Part shown: piece after piece, positions 55,624 to 64,000 of the stretch
Layout: the number at the start of each line of letters is the position of its first letter
Position numbering within the stretch: position 1 is the stretch's first letter
Assembly: GCA_900095095.1 (NCBI GenBank)
Contig: FMBT01000369.1
Span: forward strand, 124,001 to 188,000
Reading direction: 5' to 3'
From: Fragilariopsis cylindrus CCMP1102
Lineage: Eukaryota; Bacillariophyta; Bacillariophyceae; Bacillariales; Bacillariaceae
Length of the DNA: 64,000 nt
The notes under the pieces: model-generated
Told to the model about the DNA's origin: nothing
The model's input: the letters and a program-made list of their open reading frames with translations, nothing else
The model's database searches: none
Position numbers and translations under genes: made by a program

Positions 55624-56661
55624 TTACTTTGGTTCATCTCCGAATCTATCTGCAATAGTCTGTTTCTCAATTTCTAGTACTGGTGTTTCTCTGCTAGTTG
55701 ATCTCTTTTTCCCCAACTTTTCATACAGTGTGGACATGAGGCTATTCATTTTGTATTTTGCTTGTAGTACTGGTGACACTCTGCTGGATGATCTCTTCTT
55801 CTTTAGTCTAGTGAACACGTTCGTCAATGGATTATTTGACATTTTCTTTGTTGTTGTTCTGGTTGTTTTCCTTGAAACTTTTGTCTTTGCTGGTTTGTCA
55901 GCTGTGAAATGCTTCCATATTGGTTTGCTATTGTCCTTTGCTAATTCCTTAACTCTTATCATGCTGTGATCTATCACTGTTTTCCATCTGTTTATCCACT
56001 TTTTCATTTGTTGGTTTGTTTCTACTAGTCTCTCGTCGATGGGTTCATTGAATATTTTCAGTTCATCTTCCGGTAACACCATTTCTTGTAGTGTATATAA
56101 GTGAGTGATTTGCTTTGATAATGAGTCATATTCTGCTGCGATTCTTCCCCCTGTTACTGGCGTAGTTCGATCCACGCATCTTTCTTTCCATAGTTCTGCT
56201 ATGATGGGTATTATTGATTTGAAGAATGCCTGAAAGTGTTCTGTTCTTGTTGTAGTCTTGCTCTGGTCATTTTTCTTGTATTGCTCTTCTTTCCTTTTCT
56301 TCTTTCTTTGCTTCGCTGCATGCAACCTTGGATTTTGCAGTTTTCTTCTGTTTGTGTATGCTGTTTGTTGTATTTTCCACTGTTTCGTGAATTTCCCTCT
56401 GAGTAGATTGTCCCATCCTATTTCCTCTTGTTCTTTGATGAGTAGGTCATATCTTTCATATCCTTCTTGTTGTTTGATTCGTATCATAGCTTCCCTTGTC
56501 GATTCTCCATTGAAGTATGTCATTATTCCCTCCTGTAATATGTCACATAGTTTTTCATCGACATTATCTCTCATTCTGTTTATTTGTTTGGTGATTTTGG
56601 TCCTGTGTCTTCTTCTGTTTTCACATGTGAAGACATGGTCGTCGTCTTCAGTTGTCATCAT
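55624..56661 (-). mobile_element. Left part of an RNase H-bearing retroelement, split by the copia insertion
   Basis: A 345-codon Lys/Arg-rich frame runs up to the copia insertion point. Part of it (W.NRWKTVIDHSMIRVKELA, KDNSKPIWK) recurs at 34.0 kb. The matching right part of the same host element resumes at 62565. The family could be non-LTR-like but is unresolved. It is broken by the nested insertion and apparently older than it. Confidence 0.7.
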
Positions 56662-56663
56662 AC

Positions 56664-56897
56664 TGTTGAGATTCTAGTTTAGACAAGAGTTTAATGTTAG
56701 TTGTTAAGGTTGTTCTAAACGATTTATGAGTTCTATCTTAGGCTGTTAGGCTGTCCTTGAGACGCTGTGTTGCTTGTATTAGTGATAGGCATTTGTCGTT
56801 TGAATTAGTGGTTGACTGGCTTGTTTGACTGTTTGAATCGGTGCGCGATAGTAACGGTATTTGCGGTCTGTCCGTCGTGCGTGTTAAGATTTCAACA
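56664..56897 (-). repeat. 3' LTR of the copia element
   Basis: 234 bp, TG...CA bounded, same sequence as the 5' LTR. The RT/RNase H frame runs into it. Confidence 0.95.
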
Positions 56898-58714
56898 CAC
56901 CCTTGCAAGCTAGTTGGGCTCTTTCCTTCGATATATGTATAGATAGGTCTTAGTTTTCTGTGTGTGGTTGGTGAGTGGTATTTGGTATAGTAGTCGGCGA
57001 GGTTAACTTTGCCCGGAGCCCAGAATACTCTGTATTCTCCTTGTTCCACCCTGTCCTGTACCCAGTAGAATCTTTTGTCCATTGCTTTACTTTGTCTTTG
57101 TTTGATTGTTTTGTTCATTATTCCATCCGCTGTACTGTTATCTGTTCGTAGTGGTGTTGGCGGTTGTGGGTGGCCTAGTTCTTCTAGTGTTGTTCGCATT
57201 GGTGCTAATTCCTGTGCATTCATGTATAGTGCTCCTACTTCTGCTTCTGCTGCTGATGCCATTACTGCTTTGATTATTTTTGCTAGTACGTATATTGGTC
57301 CATTGAATTGAGTTCCGCCTTTGTTGCCTAGATAGTGATATCCACCGGCTCTACTTCTTGATTTCGGTGCTACACAGTACGCTGCATCGCTGTCACATGA
57401 TAATATCATGTCACTGGCTCTGTAAATGATGGTTGCGTCGGGGTTGCTGGCACAGTAGTTTAGGAATTGTATTAGTGCTGCCTGCGTGTCTTCTGTTGCT
57501 GTTGTTGCCTTGATGCTTAGTTCATTGAGTGCGTGTAACTGTGTGCTATCGACTGATCTTCCATCATATAGGAATTTGCCACATACTTTCTGGATGTGGT
57601 TTTTCTGTAATAGGGTTAGTTCTGGTGTTGTATCTTCCGTGGTATACTGTACTTTCTTTCCGTATTCCGGTGCTACATACTTTGTTGGTCCATAGTGATG
57701 TTTTGATGGAGTTGGGTGTTGGAATTGCTGTAGTGCTCGCTTGACATACCCTTTCATGGACAGTTTTACTTCTCTTTTTTCATAGTTCCATTCTAGGTCA
57801 ATTCCAATATACTTGGATCCAGTCCAGTCTATTTTTAGTGGATATTTTTCTTTGATTGCTGCGAATAAGTGATCAATGTCATCTTTGTTGGTGTATTTGA
57901 CTCCAAAGTCGTCCACTACTAGTGTGAAGCTGATTGGTCTTGTTTTATGTTTCCATAATCCTGGTGTACGTTTGGTTGGATAATATCCATACTGTGCTAG
58001 GTGTTCTTGGAGGTCTTCGTTGGCAATCCGACCACTCTGTGCTAAGCCATACATGGCTCCGGTGATTTCTACATAGGCGTATCCGTCTGCTTCCACATAT
58101 TGCATTACATTGTATTCTTCTATGATTTCTGTTGGAATAAGGCTTAGGTGAATTCTCATGTATTCAGATGATTTGAGTTTTGAATTTGTGTAGAAGTTTC
58201 CTATATCTGCTGCTGCATACTGCGCATTCTTGGTTGATATGGTACTGTTGAGGTGGATCTTGATTGTTTCCAGTCCAGCTGTTTCTGTGCTTGTTTTGCC
58301 ATCATACTGTAGTCGGTCTCCTCCTACTGTTAGTCTTGTTCGATTGATATCATCTTTTTGTAGTCTTACATCACAGCAGAATCGGGCATACGTTACTTTC
58401 TTTCCTATTGGTACTTGTTTTCTTTTTATGAAGTGGAATGTGTCTGATCCTTTGACTCGTTGGGTGCCATCTTCATTCTTTCCTACTCCTTTTAAAAGTT
58501 TGCCAAATTCGTTTGCTGCTGATTTTTGCCATGATTCCCGTGTTTGTTTGTTTGGGTGGTTGACTAGTTGTTTGTAGTCTATCATTTTGCCTGTTGCTTC
58601 ATCGTATACTGTCATTGCAAAGTGTCCTGGTAGTTTTCCTCCTGCTGCTGATGGATTGTTCCTGTTTTGTCGTACGATGTTGGCCCTTTGTAGTCTTGTT
58701 GATAATCTTGTCAT
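56738..58714 (-). CDS. Copia reverse transcriptase / RNase H region
   Basis: Long open frame. RT signatures are ADIGNFYTNSKL, EITGAMYGLAQSGRIA and the active-site block LVVDDFGVKY. The RNase H part has MILSCDSDAAYCVAP, then RSRAGGYHYLG, KAVMASAAEAEVGALYMNA, and DNSTADGIMN with KAMDKRFYWVQDRV. The frame ends inside the 3' LTR. It would copy element RNA into DNA in cytoplasmic particles. Confidence 0.92.
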   Translation of the reverse strand: MTRLSTRLQRANIVRQNRNNPSAAGGKLPGHFAMTVYDEATGKMIDYKQLVNHPNKQTRESWQKSAANEFGKLLKGVGKNEDGTQRVKGSDTFHFIKRKQVPIGKKVTYARFCCDVRLQKDDINRTRLTVGGDRLQYDGKTSTETAGLETIKIHLNSTISTKNAQYAAADIGNFYTNSKLKSSEYMRIHLSLIPTEIIEEYNVMQYVEADGYAYVEITGAMYGLAQSGRIANEDLQEHLAQYGYYPTKRTPGLWKHKTRPISFTLVVDDFGVKYTNKDDIDHLFAAIKEKYPLKIDWTGSKYIGIDLEWNYEKREVKLSMKGYVKRALQQFQHPTPSKHHYGPTKYVAPEYGKKVQYTTEDTTPELTLLQKNHIQKVCGKFLYDGRSVDSTQLHALNELSIKATTATEDTQAALIQFLNYCASNPDATIIYRASDMILSCDSDAAYCVAPKSRSRAGGYHYLGNKGGTQFNGPIYVLAKIIKAVMASAAEAEVGALYMNAQELAPMRTTLEELGHPQPPTPLRTDNSTADGIMNKTIKQRQSKAMDKRFYWVQDRVEQGEYRVFWAPGKVNLADYYTKYHSPTTHRKLRPIYTYIEGKSPTSLQGCVEILTRTTDRPQIPLLSRTDSNSQTSQSTTNSNDKCLSLIQATQRLKDSLTA

Positions 58715-58773
58715 TCTTCGTGTTAGGTCTTTATCTGTATCAATACACCTGTACCGGTTGAGTGTGGTACTGC

Positions 58774-60765
58774 TTACTTGTTCGTTGTCCCACTTTCATA
58801 TTGGATGTAGTATAAACGTTCATTTTCATTGTACTCTGTTACTTCTCCCCGTTGAATGGTGTTGTTGTAGTTCTTCATGATTTTGGTTCCTATTTCATCT
58901 TCAGTAATTGTTGGTAATGTCACCCTTGTAGCTACTCGGTTCGTACCTTGGTTCGTACTGAAGAATTGTTGTTGGTTTTCCCCTGGATCACCCACTTGGT
59001 TCGTACCTTGGTTCATATTGAAGAATTGGTGTTGGTTTTCCTCTGGATCACCCACCACCCTTGTAGCTGCCCATGCCGGCACCCTTGTAGCTTCACTGTC
59101 CTGTTGTCGTGGAGTGAATATTTCTCGTAGCTTGTCAATGGCGTCGTTGGTCTTGGTTCCTTGGTCCAAAAATGGGGTAGGTGGATGTGGTTTTTGAAGT
59201 ATTGCTATTAAATCCTCTGTTGCACTTGCTAGTCTATCTTCTGACGATGTCTTTGGCATTTGAACGTGTTCAGGGAAGAATTCAATTGTATCTGTTGTTC
59301 TTTCTCCTCTTGTTGCTGGGATGTATACTCTATAATTACGGTAATGATGTTTGGCTGGTCCAATGAAGTACCCTTTTACACCATGATCCGCCCATGTTTT
59401 TCTGTCCTGTGGTCGCTCATGTGCTACAATGAGGCATCCAGGCGGCGCTAGTGGTGTTTTGTTGAAGTCAAAATTTCCCCATAACTCATTGTAGGCTGAC
59501 TTGGCTGGGTTGATTCGTGATGGTCGTAACATGTTGAGTGTTAGTACTGCTACCTGTATTAACCTATCCCATTGGCTCTTTGGAAATGTTGGATCACACC
59601 CGTATAACGTTGATATAAAATGATTTTTGAATGTTTGTATTCCCCGTTCAGCTGGTATAGTTCGATGGTTGCCTCTTGGTGCTATTTGGTACTTCAGACC
59701 TCTTGATTCTATCTCTTCAATGAGTTCTTTTGAAAATTCATTGTCTATCCGATGTAGTACTGGGTTGATGCCTGCTTTCTTCAGCGTATCATGCATTTCG
59801 ATGAACCCTGCTAATAGGTGTTCTTTTGCTCGTGATTTGATTGCCACTGCTAGTATTGGTCCTGCATCACTGTCTTCCATTAGCATGACATATCGGTTTC
59901 CTCGTGATGACGTGTGTGGGAATGCACCTGTTTGGTCGCTTGATGTCATTCCTTTCAAATCTTCAAAGTTGATGGCTGTTACCTGTACTATGTGCTCTCG
60001 GTTCTTTATTACTCGTGGTGGTAGATAGTCTGGATCATCTTCTTCATCTTCCATTATTTCCTCTGCTGTTACTTTGTCTGTTGGACGGAGGTTCTTTCTT
60101 ACTTTGTGTAGATGACCCATTGTTGTTTGGATTGATTTTGGTAGGTGTTTTCTGATGCCATTGGATGTCAATCCTGGAAATGATGTTAACCAATTTTTGT
60201 CAATTGCTTTGATTAGTGTTGTGACAACTGGTGCTCCTAACGTTGCATGGTGCCATGCTTGTAGCTGTGACGCTGATTTTTGTTGGTATGCACTGTTCGC
60301 AGTGTGCTTGAGTTGGATCACAAATGGTCTTTTGATTGGTGTCATCGTGTTATTGTTAGTACTTTCTAGTGGCATCAACCATAGGTTTGTTTCGGCATCT
60401 CTTGGTCCTTCAATGATGATTTTGTTTGCTTTGATTACCTGTACATTTTTCTTTTTGAATACTACTGTACAGTCTGCATCACATAGTACTGGTACAGATA
60501 TTAATGATCTTTCCATTTCCTTGAATCCGTGTGCTTTCTGTGCTTCCGTTGGCAGTTCTGGTGCTAGTTGTAGCTGTCGTGTTGTTACCGAGTTCATCGT
60601 ATTGGTGTTGGCTACTCCTACATTAATTTCTTCGTGGTGTAGTGCTACTCCTAGGTGCTTGTGGTTGTTTGATAAAAACATGCTAGTTGCTGCTGAATCT
60701 GGATGGCCCTGTGGTGTGGTTTGGCTAGTTAGTAGTGCTTTGAATTTGTTTGTTAGGGTTGACAA
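58774..60765 (-). CDS. Copia protease / integrase region
   Basis: Open frame with a protease-like DSAATSMFL near the start, a gag-pre-integrase-like segment (LQAWHHATLGAP) and the integrase core: SSDQTGAFPHTSSRGNRYVM (first Asp), HRIDNEFSKELIEEIESRG (second Asp) and IPAERGIQTFKNHFIS (Glu). A typical GCLIVAHERPQDRKTWADHG then VKGYFIGPAKHHYRNYRVY segment follows, as in other copia integrases. A 20-residue NQ...GTN repeat appears near the C terminus. Confidence 0.9.
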   Translation of the reverse strand: MSTLTNKFKALLTSQTTPQGHPDSAATSMFLSNNHKHLGVALHHEEINVGVANTNTMNSVTTRQLQLAPELPTEAQKAHGFKEMERSLISVPVLCDADCTVVFKKKNVQVIKANKIIIEGPRDAETNLWLMPLESTNNNTMTPIKRPFVIQLKHTANSAYQQKSASQLQAWHHATLGAPVVTTLIKAIDKNWLTSFPGLTSNGIRKHLPKSIQTTMGHLHKVRKNLRPTDKVTAEEIMEDEEDDPDYLPPRVIKNREHIVQVTAINFEDLKGMTSSDQTGAFPHTSSRGNRYVMLMEDSDAGPILAVAIKSRAKEHLLAGFIEMHDTLKKAGINPVLHRIDNEFSKELIEEIESRGLKYQIAPRGNHRTIPAERGIQTFKNHFISTLYGCDPTFPKSQWDRLIQVAVLTLNMLRPSRINPAKSAYNELWGNFDFNKTPLAPPGCLIVAHERPQDRKTWADHGVKGYFIGPAKHHYRNYRVYIPATRGERTTDTIEFFPEHVQMPKTSSEDRLASATEDLIAILQKPHPPTPFLDQGTKTNDAIDKLREIFTPRQQDSEATRVPAWAATRVVGDPEENQHQFFNMNQGTNQVGDPGENQQQFFSTNQGTNRVATRVTLPTITEDEIGTKIMKNYNNTIQRGEVTEYNENERLYYIQYESGTTNK

Positions 60766-60911
60766 TCGGGTTGTGCTATCAGTTTATTATTAGTTACTGC
60801 TGCTGCATATGATATATGCCTGTTGTTGATACGCGAAGATGATGTGTATATATTTAAATCAGTATTATTTATTTTATTTTGACTTATCTTACTATTCACC
60901 TCCCCACATCT

Positions 60912-62261
60912 TCAGGTTACGAAATGGCAATTGGTAGTGACTCCTCCCATTTTGTTAGTGAGGGTAGCTGCTTCATTGTGGCAGGCTTTTCGGTTGGTGC
61001 AGGTGCCTGGTGTGTGTGTTGGTTTGATGTCGTATCCACACGATGGGCAGTAGTTGGTTGAATCCGGATATCTGCGTTTCGATCGTTCTCCATTTCCTAG
61101 ATCATTCCGGATATACTCGCCGTCAAACCTGTTCTTTTTCTTCTTTGCTGTACCTGCATTGCCTTCACCTTGGTTGTTGTTTTGAGTGAATTGTGCAAAC
61201 ATCTGCATCATTTCTTCTTTGGTAACAGTGCTTGTTGCACTACTGCCACCGGCGCTGCTTCCGTTGCTGCTGCCTGTGCTGATTGAAGCTGGGATCCGTC
61301 CGGGGACCTGGTTGGTTGCACTGTTTGCGAGTTGTTGTTGTTCGATCCTTGCTTCTAGTTCCTGAATCTTCTGTGTTTGCAGTACCAGTACTTCTGATGC
61401 TCGTCTTTGGGTATTTTCATCTGCTTCATTTTGTGCTAGTACTGCATTCGCTAGTTCCGTTCTCTTCATGATGGCTGGGTCTGTTTTGTTCATTTGGATC
61501 TCTTTACTGAAGTGCTTCCTCATGTCTTCCCATGTTGTTAATGTGCCTCTGTTCCATTCGCGACACGCATCTTTTAAGTCGATGTTCTTTTCAAATGTGG
61601 CATATGCATTCCTCATTACTTCTGCATCTGTTACAGTTTCGCGGAGGCCCGTTAGTAGTTCCCGTGCTGCACTGATTGCCTTGTAATAGTGTTGGACGAT
61701 TCGGTCTGGATCATAGTCGACTTTGAGTAGCTCTCTTGCATGTAGGATTTCGCGATCCTTGTCGACGGTTAGGATGAAATTTGTCCACATGTGTTGATAT
61801 ACTTCATGTGGTGATACTCCCAGTAATAATCCATCAGTTTCTAGTTCGATAAATAAATCCTCATCAAAGCATGCTTGGATTGCTTTGTTCGTGTTGCGCT
61901 TGTGTTCCTCGTATTCTTCATAGAGTTTGAGGGCTTGCTTGTGTGCTGCATTGAGTATGTATTCTTCATAGAGTTTGAGGGCTTGCTTGTGTGCTGCATT
62001 GAGTATGTTGGTGTCTCCGATGTATGGTCCTGGGTCGACTGGCACTGGTACTTGTGCTGTAATTCCCTTTTTTAGTATCCATTGTGCTTGAGTGCACATT
62101 ATCCATGACCATCCATGATCTCTTGCTTCTGTGATGTTGCATTTGTAACTGGTCTGTACTTTTGCCATCTGTTTTTGGAATGTTATTAACTGTCCCGTTG
62201 TTGGTATTCCGGCTACTCGATCAATGCCTGAGTAGTCGTATTCAATTTCGATTTTAGTCAT
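60912..62261 (-). CDS. Copia Gag protein with zinc knuckle
   Basis: 449-residue frame downstream of the 5' LTR. A helical capsid-like region (FILTVDKDREILHARELLKV, REWNRGTLTTWEDMRKHFSK) is followed by a Gln/Asn/Ser linker and a C..C........H....C-type knuckle (YCPSCGYDIKPTHTPGTC) near the C terminus. A 16-residue segment (LNAAHKQALKLYEEY) is present twice in tandem. Confidence 0.88.
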   Translation of the reverse strand: MTKIEIEYDYSGIDRVAGIPTTGQLITFQKQMAKVQTSYKCNITEARDHGWSWIMCTQAQWILKKGITAQVPVPVDPGPYIGDTNILNAAHKQALKLYEEYILNAAHKQALKLYEEYEEHKRNTNKAIQACFDEDLFIELETDGLLLGVSPHEVYQHMWTNFILTVDKDREILHARELLKVDYDPDRIVQHYYKAISAARELLTGLRETVTDAEVMRNAYATFEKNIDLKDACREWNRGTLTTWEDMRKHFSKEIQMNKTDPAIMKRTELANAVLAQNEADENTQRRASEVLVLQTQKIQELEARIEQQQLANSATNQVPGRIPASISTGSSNGSSAGGSSATSTVTKEEMMQMFAQFTQNNNQGEGNAGTAKKKKNRFDGEYIRNDLGNGERSKRRYPDSTNYCPSCGYDIKPTHTPGTCTNRKACHNEAATLTNKMGGVTTNCHFVT

Positions 62262-62330
62262 GGTATTGCTGTTGCCTTTGACTTATTTCGTTGGTCTAGT
62301 TTCGTGTCCTGCGACAATATTGTTTAGAAC

Positions 62331-62564
62331 TGTTGAGATTCTAGTTTAGACAAGAGTTTAATGTTAGTTGTTAAGGTTGTTCTAAACGATTTATGAGTTC
62401 TATCTTAGGCTGTTAGGCTGTCCTTGAGACGCTGTGTTGCTTGTATTAGTGATAGGCATTTGTCGTTTGAATTAGTGGTTGACTGGCTTGTTTGACTGTT
62501 TGAATCGGTGCGCGATAGTAACGGTATTTGCGGTCTGTCCGTCGTGCGTGTTAAGATTTCAACA
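62331..62564 (-). repeat. 5' LTR of the copia element
   Basis: 234 bp, TG...CA bounded, same sequence as the 3' LTR, immediately followed on its outer side by the CATAC duplication. Confidence 0.95.
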
Positions 62565-64000
62565 CATACATGATGCACATCTTTGATCGTGGAAATGATC
62601 TCTTTTATGGACGCGTTCTCCTGTAGGTAGTTTCTTGATGCAGTACTTGTGCATCCATTGGATTCCTTTTGATGCTATTTGTTTCTTGTATACTGGTCTA
62701 AATATTTCCCAGTCAATTGTTTCGAATGTGTGCTTTGTCCAGTTGAATCTCTTACAATAGTATTTTTGTAGATGTGGTAGTTGTATAATAGTTCGTACTG
62801 TCTTCTTGAAGTCCCTTGTGATTGTCTTTCCCTGTATACTGAACTGTATCATTGTTGCTGGATCCATTGGTACTTTTTGTTTCCTTTGCAGTCGTTTTAG
62901 TCCTGTTGTCGCTAGTTCATCTGCTTCTGAGTTAAGATACGCATCCAGTGGCATTTCCGTCTTGTCGAAAACCACATCATCCTGATGACTCTTGACCCAG
63001 TTGATTTTTGGGTATGTTGGAAACCTTTTTAGTGTTCTTTGCAGTGCTGATAGCACATCCCATTCAGAGTGTAGGACAGTCGCCAATGATGCTGTTGGGT
63101 ATTCATCATAAGCTTTGAGTTTTGTGATCATGCTGAGACTGTCTGTATATATTTGTATCTTGCTTCTTGTTGGTTCATCACATTTTAGTCTTTCATCATA
63201 GTATTTTACAAGATATGTTATGAACGTCGACGCTGCGAGTAGTGCACATATCTCTGATCGAAAAGACAGTGGATCATTTCCCGATGGTTGTCCAAAGCAT
63301 GTAGCTAGTATTGTTCCTTCTTCATTTGCTATGACAAATCCTAGAGATCCTTTGAATGGTATTGCTCCTCCATCTGTTGCAACGATTACTTTGTTTGTTG
63401 ATTTGAGTAGTTTGTATATTGTAATCGGTGACGTATCGAAGTCTATTTGCGTATAGTACTGCGTGATGTGTTCTTGTTGCGACATCAAATAGTCCATAAA
63501 GTTCTCGTTTCTTGCAGTGTTCTGTTGCTTGTGTTGTACTGGGATGGTGTTGTGATATTCTCCATCCTTCCTTCGTATCCATTACATCTGTTGGTGTTGC
63601 ATCTTCCGGTAATTTGTCCACATTTCCATCAGGTACATAATTGTATGTATCATTGTCTGCTGTCATGTGGCAGTCGTAATAGTATTCTTCGTTATTGTGC
63701 CAGTTCTTTCTGTAGCTCCTGTATAGGGTGTCTGTATCCTCTGAATAATAGAATGGCCACAGTCGTTCTGAATCATTGGCTGGTATGAGCCAGTTGCCTA
63801 ATGGCTTCATCAGCCTCATCCGTTGTCCTATTTCACCTGTCATTCGTCCTTCTTCTCTGTTTTTCTTCTCATATTGTATCACCTCTGTATGGTTTAATTC
63901 CTCTTCATCGTTGTCTTCGTAGAGTATTTTGTAGTATTTGCCTGTATTGTTAGTTACAATGCCTCTGTACGGTACTCCAACCCAGTATTTGAGTATGAAC
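62565..64000 (-). mobile_element. Right part of the RNase H-bearing retroelement, continuing past the window edge
   Basis: Minus-strand frames contain an RNase HI domain with its acidic residues: IVATDGGAIPFKGSLGFVI, FRSEICALLAA, IQIYTDSLSMITKL, INWVKSHQDD and NSEADELATTGL. Upstream is an acidic Tyr-rich region, and at the right edge a Tudor-like stretch (WVGVPYRGIVTN, YYKILYEDNDEEEL). The element is broken, with about two interruptions seen in the window, one being the copia insertion. The family is unresolved: LINE-like or another retroelement. Relics occur at 13.5 and 34.0 kb. Confidence 0.8.

Larger units (their letters stand above)
56664..62564 (-). mobile_element. Ty1/copia LTR retrotransposon, diatom (CoDi-like) type
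   Basis: The element is 5901 bp including 234-bp LTRs (56664-56897 and 62331-62564) that start TG and end CA and read as identical. CATAC flanks both sides (56659-56663 and 62565-62569), a 5-bp target-site duplication. Internal order on the minus strand is gag, protease-integrase, then reverse transcriptase-RNase H, which is the copia order (integrase before RT). The element looks nearly whole, with about one apparent interruption. Identical LTRs imply a very recent insertion. It is nested in an RNase H-bearing retroelement. Confidence 0.95.

Noticed and set aside
59000-60000. Antisense ORFs over the copia element as genes
   Set aside because: They are shadows of the gag, integrase and RT frames on the minus strand.

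Overview
The window looks like nuclear DNA of a diatom (stramenopile). It is AT-rich. Several genes have GT-AG introns of about 86 to 584 bases. Many proteins carry long Asn, Ser, Asp and Thr runs encoded by trinucleotide repeats. Several families are ones I know mainly from diatoms: the acidic YC.RGLE-type family at 41.6 kb, the VTVP...VTCP repeat protein at 51.4 kb, the LGY/W repeat protein at 2.0 kb and the truncated NLAL..HL TPR-type gene at 14.6 kb. The mobile DNA (a diatom-type Ty1/copia element, a piggyBac element, MITEs) fits too. No database search was run, so the assignment rests on recognition alone.

Left part (0-16 kb). A partial periplasmic-binding-protein-like gene runs in from the left edge. 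It is followed by an acidic tail-anchored repeat protein, an unknown Ser/Asn-rich protein, a secreted Cys-rich protein with a recent internal duplication, and a decayed unknown gene. The most unusual gene is a two-exon RING / TRAF-type zinc finger / coiled coil / ubiquitin-conjugating (E2) fusion at 10.5-13.2 kb. Next come a fossil retroelement fragment and a truncated TPR-type gene.

Middle (16-48 kb). A complete-looking piggyBac transposon (16340-19876) has perfect 15-bp inverted ends, TTAA on both sides and a two-exon transposase. After a repeat-rich gap come a CTP-dependent lipid kinase-like gene, a three-exon glutamate carboxypeptidase II-like gene, a small four-helix membrane protein, a decayed M6-type metallopeptidase, two Stowaway-like MITEs, a two-exon protein kinase, a decayed short-chain dehydrogenase, the YC.RGLE-family gene, a GNAT acetyltransferase and a two-exon sideroflexin.

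Right part (48-64 kb). A field of ~194-bp tandem repeats is followed by a coiled-coil protein with three VTVP/VTCP modules. The last 9 kb is nested retroelement DNA. A Ty1/copia element (56664-62564, minus strand, 234-bp LTRs that read as identical, CATAC target duplication) sits inside an older RNase H-bearing retroelement that continues past the right edge. Relics of that older family also lie at 13.5 kb, 34.0 kb and possibly 54.9 kb.

The genes form no evident operon or pathway. They look like independent nuclear genes separated by repeats. Simple-sequence tracts sit immediately upstream of several start codons.
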